From Omphiscola glabra (lineage: Eukaryota; Mollusca; Gastropoda; Lymnaeidae): 64,000 nucleotides of DNA. A model generated the notes under the pieces. That model made no database searches and was not told where the DNA came from. It worked only from the letters and a program-made list of their open reading frames with translations. This document shows positions 59,901 to 64,000 of the stretch, piece after piece; the stretch's first letter is position 1, and every line of letters starts with the position of its first letter. A program made the position numbers and the translations under genes. Location: NCBI GenBank assembly GCA_964017045.1, contig OZ024802.1, positions 6,432,413 through 6,496,412 on the forward strand, in the 5' to 3' direction.

Positions 59901-62102
59901 CGTCACTTTGATTACGTCACTTTGATTAAGTCACTTTGATTTGCTCATTTGGATTTGTGGTTTTGGTTTCAGATATATAAATATCTGTTACATATATTTG
60001 CTTCTGGTATTTCCTGCTTCCTTTTCAAAACCTCCCCCCACTCCCCAACTCTACATGTTTTATATTAATTTTACCGAGTATATTAATAGTACTGAATGAA
60101 AAAAAGGCTGTCATGCGTGATGTGTGAACTCAGGGGGGTGGCGCGACTATTATATTAAGCAAAAAAGAGCCACTGGTATGGTGTAGAACTGCCTGTATGC
60201 CTATTAGCCTGTAGCACTGTATGTAGGCCTAGTGTTTCAAGGCCAGGTAGGATGTAGGACTTTCAGCAAGCCCATTTGTCAAAATACCCAGAGCTGATGT
60301 AAAAACCTGCCCCCCTGTTCAGCCCTTGTATAAATATATTTGGAGATATATTTTATCTTAGTTTTTCTGCAAGTGTTTTTGTTGCTATCTTTCAATCACA
60401 TTTCAGAGTTGACATTTAAACATTGAATTATAAACATTTTGAAATAAATTGATAAATTATTTTTAAATGATCATGCTGCTCTCTTTACATAGATGTTTTT
60501 CCATAACTTTTCTAGAGACGAAAAACTTGATTAAATTGAGTGCCCGTAATATTCAGTGTTCTGATTGTCAGCTTTTTTTTTTTACGAGAGAGTGTAACCT
60601 CACAATATAATTATTTCTGAAAGGTGGTTCAAAAACAAACTGGAAATTTTCCATGGCCACAAATATCATTTTGAGACTGACCATGAGGATTACAAACTGA
60701 CCATCAACAATGTCAAGTGTGAGGACGGTGGCAAGTACACATGCCAGTGTAACGACATCAGCACCTCTGCCTGGCTCTATGTCGAAGGTCAGTTATAGTG
60801 TACTGTCATTTTAGTACATCAACCTGGATGTCATATCAAGTTCTTAACCTCTTTATGAACAATATTTGAACTAGTCTTTTTTTTTTTTTTTTAATAATTA
60901 TTCTCAAAATATCTTGTTCCACTATTTATATATTTCTACACAATTAACGCCACAAACTCAAGTCTGGTAATAATTGATACTAACTTTGTTGAAAGTCTCT
61001 GTTGGAAAGAAAGCAAAATATTGTTTTAAATTACCCTTGTTTTTGCACACCATAGCTTAAGATATTCATGATATACACTACTTGATGACATATGATCTAC
61101 TTGATGAATTTATGGAGTGGAAATCTTTGACTGAAGTCATGAACAATTGTCAAGATAAAAATGGAATTTAAATACTATTACATCAAATAAACTAAATTCA
61201 AGATAAATAGTAAAAGCAGAACAATATGTTGAACAAATAATTTACACATGGACGTTGTGAATGTTGTTATGGTTTGGAGTGATAGCAGTGGTGGAGTGTT
61301 GAGACTTTTGTTGTGTAAGACACTGGTTTGTTAAGTAGCTAAATCATCCTAGACAACGAAGGTACTGAACTGGCAATTCCCGGTTCGTAACAACATTAGT
61401 AAAAAAATTAAAATGTTATATTCACAAAATACACAACTGAAATTGAGTTTTGTTTATAGATTTATTGTACAAGTAATAAGTTTAATATACAAGTTCAAAA
61501 ACAAAAAAGATGTCGTGTTTGTATCAAAATACCTTTTTTTTTCGCCCATGATAAAACTTTTCTTCTCTTGATTCACTTCTGATTTACTCCTGATTCACTC
61601 CTCATTCACTCCTGATCCACTCTTGATCCACTCTTGATTCACTCCTGATCCACTCTTGATTCACTCCTGATCCACTCTTGATCCATTCTTGATTCACTCC
61701 TCATTCACTCCTCATTCACTCCTGATCCACTATTGATCCACTCTTGATTCACTCCTCATTCACTCCTGATCCACTCTTGATCCACTCTTGATTCACTCCT
61801 CATTCACCCCTGATCCACTCTTGATTCACTCCTCATTCACTCCTGATTCACTCTTGATCCACTCTTGATTCACTCCTGATTCACTCCTCATTCACTCCTG
61901 ATCCACTCTTGATCCACTCTTGATCCACTTTTGATCCACTCCTCATTGACTTGTGCTCTCAGCCAAAGAACCAGAATACTACTTCAACCAGAAACTGCCA
62001 GAGACCTATAAAGTCAAACGCAAGAAGAATGGAGTCCTGGAGTGCTTTGTGTCTGACCCTAGGGCTAGGGTTAAGTGGTACAAGGGTGATGAAGTCATTG
62101 AG
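26619..62102 (+). CDS. unc-22: Twitchin-like giant muscle protein, N-terminal 1374 codons in 29 exons (3' end outside window)
   Basis: Twitchin is a giant intracellular Ig/fibronectin/kinase protein of the muscle thick filament; in molluscs it controls catch tension. The exons listed below join with matching phases throughout and total 4122 nt. The product starts MGVGDDVAPRFTQKP, very like the start of nematode twitchin. It carries Ig1 (about residues 8-104), Ig2 (112-212), Ig3 (223-319), Ig4 (331-427), Ig5 (439-535), Ig6 (545-636), Ig7 (646-737), a charged linker (738-971), Ig8 (980-1076), an RRxS-rich linker (1077-1240), Ig9 (1243-1327) and half of Ig10. Ig1-Ig5 end in the family hallmark NLNF/TLNF/NINL-like strand followed by a phase-1 intron. 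Fibronectin III repeats and the C-terminal kinase expected for twitchin are not in the window. Alternatives are projectin or another titin-like protein, but the N-terminal order favours twitchin. The symbol is that of the nematode homologue. Confidence 0.88.
27258..27276 (+). CDS. twitchin microexon 2 (19, 16 or 13 nt) between Ig1 and Ig2
   Basis: The exon lies between tttcag and gtaagt. It is required by phase: exon 1 ends in phase 1 and exon 3 starts in phase 2, so skipping it shifts the frame. Three consecutive NAG acceptors (cagcagcag, 27255-27263) give exons of 19, 16 or 13 nt, all in frame, encoding A-A-G-G-Q-K-Q with two, one or no Ala. This is a short inter-Ig hinge. Confidence 0.75.
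27624..27772 (+). CDS. twitchin exon 3: first half of Ig2
   Basis: Acceptor ctttctag, donor cttcag|gtattt, phases 2 to 1. Encodes QEGIAPNFIQKP, the B-strand Cys (FECAL) and the C-strand ITWYKD. Confidence 0.87.
28108..28263 (+). CDS. twitchin exon 4: second half of Ig2
   Basis: Acceptor tctttag, donor gaca|gtgcgt, phases 1 to 1. Encodes GRFNIRAEP, the DAGNYKVTAKN motif of the F strand and the closing TIRLNFD. There is no in-frame ATG at its start, so single-frame ORF searches miss it. Confidence 0.86.
29383..29480. mobile_element. interspersed repeat end with (ATT)n and CGCGCTGTACA
   Basis: attattattattatgggtag followed by ccagcctagggctgggctca and ccgcgctgtaca, related in layout to 14840-14925. 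Intronic. Confidence 0.35.
29818..30138 (+). CDS. twitchin exon 5: complete Ig3
   Basis: Acceptor actttag, donor gaag|gtgaga, phases 1 to 1. Encodes a short SSMISQQENLQGS hinge, RPQFVQKP, IIECQL, IIWSQN, DSGEYRALARN and TITLNFE: all core Ig residues are present. A symmetric exon, so in principle skippable without a frameshift. Confidence 0.87.
30812..30827 (+). CDS. twitchin microexon 6 (16 nt) between Ig3 and Ig4
   Basis: Flanked by atctag and gtaagt. Phases 1 to 2 bridge exon 5 and exon 7 exactly. Encodes G-S-K-K-P plus two bases. It is the positional twin of microexon 2 and supplies the hinge ahead of Ig4. Confidence 0.7.
31232..31448 (+). CDS. twitchin exon 7: first part of Ig4
   Basis: Acceptor cttatgcag, donor ataaag|gtcaat, phases 2 to 0. 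Encodes GQDGKAPHFTQKP, MTCLLEAKPTPQIRWF and the E strand ending VVLQIK. The intron that follows splits the domain just before the DAG motif. Confidence 0.87.
32235..33017. repeat. 34-bp intronic minisatellite, about 23 copies
   Basis: Unit ctggactaagttaatcccaa plus acatatgttcatct, very homogeneous (tct/act variant, occasional single changes). Lies in the intron that splits Ig4 and ends about 100 bp before exon 8. Confidence 0.96.
33120..33210 (+). CDS. twitchin exon 8: end of Ig4
   Basis: Acceptor gtgtgacag, donor caag|gtaact, phases 0 to 1. Encodes DPATEDAGTYKCTAANDLGE and then the ITLNFQ closing strand. Confidence 0.87.
33656..33780. mobile_element. short hAT-like MITE abutting the exon 9 acceptor
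   Basis: Left tip tagtggttcccaaatgg and right tip cttcccttgggaactg are imperfect inverted repeats. No clear target duplication. Ends 20 bp before the exon, so the element borders the polypyrimidine tract. Confidence 0.5.
33801..34033 (+). CDS. twitchin exon 9: Gly/Pro hinge and first part of Ig5
   Basis: Acceptor tctgtttcag, donor aatt|gtgagt, phases 1 to 0. Begins GGEKPGKPPGG, so here the hinge is part of the exon instead of a microexon. IAPTFKEKP, IECQCTASPKPVITWYKG and the E strand LKLEII follow. Confidence 0.87.
34071..34382. mobile_element. palindromic MITE in the Ig5 intron
   Basis: Long terminal inverted repeats: ctattcgtacccaggtacca on the left matches tggtacctgggtacgaatag on the right. 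A second nested inverted pair (aatgacatccgaata / tattcggatgtcatt, attgagtctaatgg / ccatttagactaat) lies inside. About 310 bp; family not identified. Confidence 0.75.
34513..34604 (+). CDS. twitchin exon 10: end of Ig5
   Basis: Acceptor aaatttcag, donor aacc|gtaagt, phases 0 to 2. Encodes NFTKDDGGQYKVTAKNDVGE and a NITINLEP end. Confidence 0.86.
34863..35076 (+). CDS. twitchin exon 11: first part of Ig6 (lacks B-strand Cys)
   Basis: Acceptor ttctgcag, donor ccaat|gtgagt, phases 2 to 0. Begins PPKEPPPVLQGKP. The Trp is kept (VTWYYGNQPL) but the B-strand position normally Cys reads IIIEQGVQS, so the core Cys is absent. E strand PTLQITN. Confidence 0.85.
35313..35640. mobile_element. possible pogo/Tigger-like MITE remnant
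   Basis: Left agactgcgataatccagatg and right gaaaatccagataagtcaat resemble degraded inverted ends of the pogo type. Weak. Confidence 0.25.
35646..35755. repeat. 51-bp direct duplication
   Basis: Two adjacent copies beginning atgaacaataacattataaa and ending tctacaattgttttgga, essentially identical. Confidence 0.92.
35826..35913 (+). CDS. twitchin exon 12: end of Ig6
   Basis: Acceptor ttggaacag, donor ctcag|gtacaa, phases 0 to 1. Encodes FSEKDSGTYKLVVKTNGGE and ATVNVS. The F strand also lacks Cys. Confidence 0.85.
36087..36145 (+). CDS. twitchin exon 13: linker and A strand of Ig7
   Basis: Acceptor aaatgcag, donor caaag|gttggt, phases 1 to 0. Encodes ALKPKVKGEAPKFIQQLAPK. Only 59 nt; too short for a plain ORF search, recognised by its splice signals and the APKF start of an Ig domain. 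Confidence 0.8.
36689..36932 (+). CDS. twitchin exon 14: body of Ig7
   Basis: Acceptor ttttacag, donor aaag|gtcagt, phases 0 to 1. Encodes NVNDGDKVEF, the Trp in VLWAKDKKPL, LNISEVFPEDSGVYSIEVKN and ASLQVK. No Cys pair. The intron position differs from that of Ig4-Ig6. Confidence 0.87.
37836..37930. repeat. 19-bp array next to the exon 15 acceptor
   Basis: Five copies of tttgacatatatttaacac, ending about 20 bp upstream of the acceptor at 37949. Confidence 0.95.
37950..38068 (+). CDS. twitchin exon 15: charged linker after Ig7
   Basis: Acceptor atcacttcag, donor aaact|gtacgt, phases 1 to 0. Encodes ELPEEKLQNDQNKSKDASKT followed by more Lys/Glu/Ser-rich sequence. No fold expected. A 19-bp tandem array ends about 20 bp upstream of the acceptor. 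Confidence 0.75.
38317..38329 (+). CDS. twitchin microexon 16 (13 nt) in the charged linker
   Basis: Flanked by tttctttcag and gtaagt. Phases 0 to 1 connect exon 15 (phase 0 end) to exon 17 (phase 1 start). Encodes K-Q-E-T and the first base of Pro. Skipping it would break the frame. Confidence 0.65.
39274..39741 (+). CDS. twitchin exon 17: PEVK-like linker with coding minisatellite
   Basis: Acceptor catgtgtag, donor gaag|gtacgg, phases 1 to 1, 156 codons. Rich in Pro, Glu, Val and Lys: PVEEIMEVQKAKPKEE, then the hexapeptide KKVEEP in five near-identical 18-bp copies, then KPEEKKPEPKIPEE and a basic/acidic tail with TILEELEE. Resembles the elastic PEVK segments of titin-like proteins, so an entropic-spring or flexible-spacer role is inferred. 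Two further donor-like sites, 39570|gtagag and 39687|gtggga, are also in phase 1, so shorter forms are possible. Confidence 0.8.
39359..39460 (+). repeat. 18-bp coding minisatellite in exon 17
   Basis: Five near-identical copies of cccaaaaaagttgaggaa encode KKVEEP. Length is a multiple of three, so copy-number change would alter linker length without a frameshift. Confidence 0.95.
40440..40830. repeat. 34-bp intronic minisatellite, about 11 copies
   Basis: Unit ggaaacatttaataaagatg plus gatggaagacagag, moderately diverged. Confidence 0.92.
41409..41450 (+). CDS. possible 42-nt cassette exon in the linker
   Basis: Acceptor ttacccag is acceptable; the donor tcaa|gtccat is weak. Phases 1 to 1. 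Would encode EKILEEPPANQFKS, which resembles neighbouring linker sequence. Not counted in the 1374 codons. Low confidence. Confidence 0.25.
41709..41905. mobile_element. SPIN-like non-autonomous hAT transposon, 197 bp
   Basis: Ends cagtggttctcaacctt and aggttgagaaccgctg. Internal blocks ccctttaatacagttccgca, ttttccgatggtctaaggcg, acccccaaaggggtcacgac match my memory of the SPIN (Space Invader) hAT family, known for horizontal transfer between vertebrates and invertebrates including a snail. Flanking 8-mers gtctaaaa and gtataaac are a plausible decayed target duplication (6 of 8). Intronic. Confidence 0.75.
42237..42475. repeat. about 115-bp direct duplication
   Basis: Two copies starting tgatcaagtacccagttgtc and ending cacaacattacataatt, with only three or four differences. 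A second duplication (64 bp, tagtcagacattctctagtt) lies at about 42729-42858. Confidence 0.93.
43585..43662 (+). CDS. twitchin exon 18: acidic cassette exon
   Basis: Acceptor tttgctaag, donor gaag|gttagt, phases 1 to 1, 78 nt. Encodes DGYDEGESDDADDDGDNLFD then AEDSDE: about half Asp or Glu, with no stop and clean splice sites. It is symmetric, so it can be included or skipped without altering the frame. A calcium-binding or charge-spacer role is only a guess. Confidence 0.65.
44987..45243. mobile_element. hAT-like MITE, 257 bp
   Basis: Tips cagtggtttttaaaccc and attgaaaaccactg are inverted; flanks cactaaag and caataagg match at 6 of 8. No coding capacity. Intronic. Confidence 0.6.
46169..46191 (+). 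CDS. twitchin microexon 19 (23 nt) before Ig8
   Basis: Acceptor ctttctccag, donor caag|gtaggt, phases 1 to 0. Encodes GKLSIDLK, leading into the DGKKPLRIGEGP of exon 20. The phase change makes it obligatory. Confidence 0.72.
46455..46530 (+). CDS. twitchin exon 20: A strand of Ig8
   Basis: Acceptor actttttcag, donor gagg|gtaagt, phases 0 to 1. Encodes DGKKPLRIGEGPAFKEKPVN and QVVFE. The donor is the first copy of a roughly 32-bp tandem array running through the start of the intron. Confidence 0.82.
46531..46880. repeat. 32-bp array beginning at the exon 20 splice donor
   Basis: Unit gtaagtaaccctggcagtaa plus gtcatagactga, about 10 copies. The first copy is the authentic donor; each later copy presents gagtaagtaacc, a strong donor-like sequence. 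Confidence 0.95.
46944..48579. mobile_element. possible decayed 1.6-kb hAT element
   Basis: Starts cagtggttctc and ends cccttccactg; flanks gtctaacc and atctaaac are 6 of 8 alike. Only the outer six bases of the tips are clearly inverted. The interior has no intact transposase; minus-strand fragments at about 47200-47500 look faintly coding. (TA)n and (CA)n tracts at 47960-48014. Confidence 0.4.
48629..48868 (+). CDS. twitchin exon 21: body of Ig8 (no Cys, no core Trp)
   Basis: Acceptor caacgcag, donor aaag|gtataa, phases 1 to 1. Encodes GDDLKVIVTADPKGKPPPAI, KFYRGPRELKDD, then ITDEAKYTVNIESEG and FSVFIK. The C-strand Trp is replaced by Phe and both core Cys are missing; such cores occur in twitchin linker-region Ig domains. 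Confidence 0.86.
49500..49815. repeat. 22-bp intronic minisatellite, about 14 copies
   Basis: Unit cagtctgaagctatatatca plus gc, with variants. Ends about 65 bp upstream of the exon 22 acceptor. Confidence 0.94.
49882..49927 (+). CDS. twitchin exon 22: linker after Ig8
   Basis: Acceptor tatcccaacag, donor acag|gtcaga, phases 1 to 2, 46 nt. Encodes DPKDSALDYRNILKHR, with the D-x-x-x-LKHR pattern seen after this Ig in twitchins. Confidence 0.75.
50249..50307 (+). CDS. twitchin exon 23: acidic WGNLKP linker
   Basis: Acceptor aactccag, donor ccag|gtaaac, phases 2 to 1, 59 nt. Encodes EHAKNKEEEEEADWGNLKP. The E-rich run followed by W-G-x-L-K is a recognisable twitchin/projectin linker pattern. 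A roughly 43-bp tandem array starts at the donor. Confidence 0.78.
50308..50525. repeat. 43-bp array starting at the exon 23 splice donor
   Basis: gtaaac is followed at once by aattaaccagggacatcaga plus ggtcatcataatgggtcaatga, five copies. Confidence 0.94.
53619..53716 (+). CDS. twitchin exon 24: linker with RRLS motif
   Basis: Acceptor tgtttgcag, donor aaag|gtaaca, phases 1 to 0. Encodes VDKKGRRLSQIEVMKMSLKK and an acidic SDSDDEK end. RRLS (Ser about residue 1120) is a protein kinase A type site. Confidence 0.78.
54980..55081 (+). CDS. twitchin exon 25: linker with RRES motif
   Basis: Acceptor ccccctcag with an adjacent second NAG (cagcag), donor taag|gttcag (weak), phases 0 to 0, 34 codons. 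Encodes QRPGKKDGSRRESRSQ and then MEYSTETKEIGLDKGDDK. Symmetric, so skippable in frame; the weak donor suggests regulated or optional use. The open frame continues some 70 codons into the intron. Confidence 0.62.
56706..56885 (+). CDS. twitchin exon 26: linker with three RRxS motifs
   Basis: Acceptor tgcttgtag, donor ggag|gtgaaa, phases 0 to 0, 60 codons. Contains SRRTSIE, SRRSSMQ and TRRASLAEV (Ser about residues 1187, 1212 and 1219) followed by IPDWPTLQPRKVIKE. Molluscan twitchin is phosphorylated by cAMP-dependent kinase at an N-terminal linker site to relax catch; this dense cluster is a good candidate for the equivalent region. Read-through of the donor would add about 20 residues and then a stop. 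Confidence 0.8.
57870..58305. repeat. 46-bp intronic minisatellite, 9-10 copies
   Basis: Unit caaaccactagcagcacaga plus tagtagctgaagacaaattaagtttt. Lies in the 2.7-kb intron after the RRxS exon. Confidence 0.95.
59618..59721 (+). CDS. twitchin exon 27: first part of Ig9
   Basis: Acceptor cccgttcag, donor ttaa|gtaagc, phases 0 to 2. Encodes EPDKFNTEMEDIKTLEGVPS and VTFVAEFCKPDAKIK. Ig core Cys present in VAEFC. A 14-bp tandem array starts 14 bp beyond the donor. Confidence 0.83.
59736..59942. repeat. 14-bp array just after the exon 27 donor
   Basis: Unit gtcactttgattaa (gtcactttgattac variant), about 14-15 copies, starting 14 bp into the intron. Confidence 0.95.
60624..60787 (+). CDS. twitchin exon 28: second part of Ig9
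   Basis: Acceptor tttctgaaag (poor pyrimidine tract), donor cgaag|gtcagt, phases 2 to 1. Encodes WFKNKLEIFHGHKYHFE, LTINNVKCEDGGKYTCQCND and AWLYVE: a complete canonical Ig F strand with Cys. Confidence 0.85.
61565..61945. repeat. 12-bp pyrimidine-rich array ending at the exon 29 acceptor
   Basis: Units of the form cactcctgattc and cactcttgatcc, about 31 copies, ending some 17 bp before the acceptor AG at 61962. It may supply branch points and polypyrimidine tract. Confidence 0.94.
61963..62102 (+). CDS. twitchin exon 29: first half of Ig10
   Basis: Acceptor tgctctcag, donor ttgag|gtaagt, phases 1 to 0. Encodes AKEPEYYFNQKLPETYKVKR, GVLECFVSDPRARVKWYKGD and EVIE. The rest of Ig10 must lie beyond the window; no matching exon is visible up to 64000. 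The last 50 bases of this exon, with its donor, are repeated in degenerate form in the intron. Confidence 0.84.
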
Positions 62103-62515
62103 GTAAGTGTCACTTGGTGTGTCTGTGGGGTTTAGCTGGGTGGCACCTGGTGTGTCTTTGTGTCTCACCTTAGGGTTAGGGTTACATGGTACAAGGGAGA
62201 TGAAGTCATGGGGGGAGTGTCACTTGGTGTGTCTTTGTGTCCCACCTTAGGGCGAGGGTTACATGGTATAAGGGAGATTAAGTCATTGAGGAAAGTGTCA
62301 CTAGGTGTGTCTGTGTGTCTCACATTAGGGTTACAAGGTACAAGGGAGATGAAGTCATTGGGGTAAGTGTCACTAGGTGTGTCTCTGTGTCTCACCTTAG
62401 AGTTACAAGGTACGAGGGAGATGAAGTCCTTGGGGTAAGTGTCACTAGGTGTGTCTCTGTGTCTCACCTTAGGGTTACATGGTACAAGGGAGATTAAGTT
62501 ATTGAGGGTAGTGTC
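62050..62515. repeat. tandem copies of the exon 29 end and its donor
   Basis: The exon end (62050-62102) and the following gtaagtgtcac are repeated with degeneration at 62161, 62238, 62316, 62388 and 62460, periods 72-78 bp. Copies keep tacaagggagatgaagtcat; two retain ggggtaagtgtcact and all keep acceptor-like caccttag or variants. Confidence 0.93.
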
Positions 62516-62522
62516 TCTTTGT

Positions 62523-62775
62523 GAGTTATTTGCTGGGTGGGACCTGATATGTGTATGCGTCTTTGTGGGTTCTTTGCTGGGTGGGACCTGATATGTGTAT
62601 GCGTCTTTGTGGGTTCTTTGCTGGGTGGGGCCTGATATGTGTATGCGTCTTTGTGGGTTCTTTGCTGGGTGGGACCTGATATGTATATGCGTCTTTGTGG
62701 GTTCTTTGCTGGGTGGGACCTGATATGTGTATGCGTCTTTGTGGGTTCTTTGCTGGCCGGGACCTGGTACGTGTA
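62523..62775. repeat. 59-bp minisatellite, 4-5 copies
   Basis: Unit gggttctttgctgggtggga plus cctgatatgtgtatgcgtctttgt. Directly follows the exon-derived array; its motif gctgggtgg also occurs once at 62135-62143, between exon 29 and the first degenerate copy. Confidence 0.95.
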
Positions 62776-62779
62776 TGTC

Positions 62780-63781
62780 ATAGAGTAATTATTGTGTAAC
62801 TTAAAAACACGGTGCTAGGATTTGTAGACATTATCTATTGTTGGGTATCATATGTGTTTACTTAGGGAATGGAAATAAAATGACCATTTTACCAGCATAA
62901 CTCATACATTTCTTACATCAACAAATGGAAGTAACTAGGAAATAAGACTGGACGATATAATGTGATGGGGAAAAGGTATATGGATTCTGAAAGACCAGAT
63001 TTTTGTTGAAACATATTTAAGCTGTTGGATTCAATCTTCTTTTTGTTTACTTGTTTAAACTGCCAATGTAATGACATCAAAGCAAGATGTTACTCTCATA
63101 CTGTTTCATGTTTATAGTTGGCTAGTTCTAAGCAGAATGATCTTTCTTTCATTGGACTTTCAAACTGAACATTTGGAACATTTTGTGCATGTCATCAAAT
63201 TGAACTTTGTGTACATGTCATTGCATAAGTTATGTCCAGTGAATTGGTGAAGTTTCATCTGCTTCATTCCTTTAAGTCATCTAAAACTAAAAGTTATAAT
63301 GCTTTGGCCCACAGCCTATACAGCCATCTGGTTTTGATCATATTAATTATAACAAAAGTCAATTATGAAAATAAATTGAGATATTTTGTACCACACAACA
63401 AACACATTGTTTATTGTGGTCTATAGCGTTAATACTAATAAAACGTAATTTAATAAAGGCCAAAGAATTACTTTCTCATACTAAATTAGTAGCCTAAATT
63501 GTTCGAACATCCGTGTCCGTGTGCTACGAAACAATAATGACAGTACTGTACACAAACACTCACTGTTCCCGGGTGGTTTCTAGGCGACTTAAGAGACGTT
63601 TGGATAGTAAAGTCAATTGGATGCATACAGTTCCTTGTAATTTTTGGTGCACATTTTTCTCTAATGATAATTAATGGCAGTTTTCAAAGAGTTGATCTCC
63701 CCTAGGAACATGCCTCAAATAGATCAAAGTTACCCTAAAACTGGAAGAATTTGATTGACACTCTAATTGAATGAGTACAAA
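62780..63781. other. intron sequence, no exon seen
   Basis: The next twitchin exon should enter in phase 0 with the end of Ig10; I see none here. Confidence 0.45.
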
Positions 63782-64000
63782 CTAATGATGTGTCGGTCGT
63801 CCCCCTTTAGCGGGCAGCGTGTAGTCATGCCTCAGACAAAAAACCCATTCTTTATTTTGATCATCACCGCCAGCCTCTCCCGCCTCGTCGGTGTATTTAT
63901 AAACGGGCGGTGGTATAACAGTTTGTCCCCCCGTTTTATTTCTGCTTCCTCTTCTCCCCTTGCGCGGCTTGACGTCCTGCATTGTGGTGTAGGCCTTGCG
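63782..64000 (-). CDS. unrecognised minus-strand open frame running off the window edge
   Basis: The frame is open from the edge (RKAYTT ahead of the first Met at 63982) to a stop at 63782. It contains VKPRKGRRGSRNKTGG, a Pro/Tyr segment and an acidic segment, ending LPAKGGRPTHH. Its GC content and codon look differ from the AT-rich surroundings, so it may be the 3' end of a transposon ORF or an exon of another gene. No domain recognised. Confidence 0.35.
   Translation of the reverse strand, partial: RKAYTTMQDVKPRKGRRGSRNKTGGQTVIPPPVYKYTDEAGEAGGDDQNKEWVFCLRHDYTLPAKGGRPTHH

Noticed and set aside
61255..61390. Possible tRNA-derived SINE ending cccggttcgtaac
   Set aside because: Only a partial B-box-like match; A box and tail unclear.

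Overview
This is a eukaryotic, AT-rich window with no bacterial or viral gene organisation. It most probably comes from a gastropod mollusc, and a heterobranch or freshwater pulmonate snail would fit. That guess rests on the one recognisable gene, a twitchin-type giant muscle protein, and on the repeat content. The repeats include a short hAT element that closely resembles the SPIN family, which has been reported in the pond snail Lymnaea. Species assignment is inference.

Left part (1 to about 26.6 kb): I find no convincing protein-coding gene. The region is packed with tandem repeats: more than twenty separate minisatellites with units of 9 to 68 bp. The largest are a 15-bp array at 1243-2310, a 24-bp array at 9127-10245 and a 15-bp array at 20175-21330. 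Most long open frames here are simply these arrays read in frame. Between the arrays lie hAT-type miniature transposons with 8-bp target duplications, a 508-bp solo LTR inserted in a minisatellite, a hammerhead-like motif of the kind found in Penelope-like elements, and a 416-bp GC-rich insert bounded by a perfect 12-bp direct repeat.

Right part (26.6 to 62.1 kb, + strand): this is the 5' end of a twitchin (UNC-22/projectin family) gene. I reconstruct 29 coding exons whose splice phases all agree. They give 4122 nt, or 1374 codons, from the start methionine to the middle of the tenth immunoglobulin (Ig) domain, and the gene continues beyond the window. In order: Ig1-Ig7; a charged, PEVK-like Lys/Pro/Glu linker with a coding minisatellite and a probable acidic cassette exon; Ig8; a linker holding five Arg-Arg-X-Ser motifs that look like protein kinase A sites; Ig9; and the first half of Ig10. 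Four exons are microexons of 13 to 23 nt, and one has a triple NAG acceptor. Fibronectin III and kinase domains expected for twitchin would lie downstream.

The most unusual feature is that at least six intronic tandem arrays sit directly against splice sites. In two cases (after 46530 and 62102) the repeat unit includes the 5' splice site itself, so the intron carries a ladder of decoy donors. The introns also carry several hAT-like elements and one palindromic MITE. The last 220 bases hold an unrecognised minus-strand open frame that runs off the window edge.
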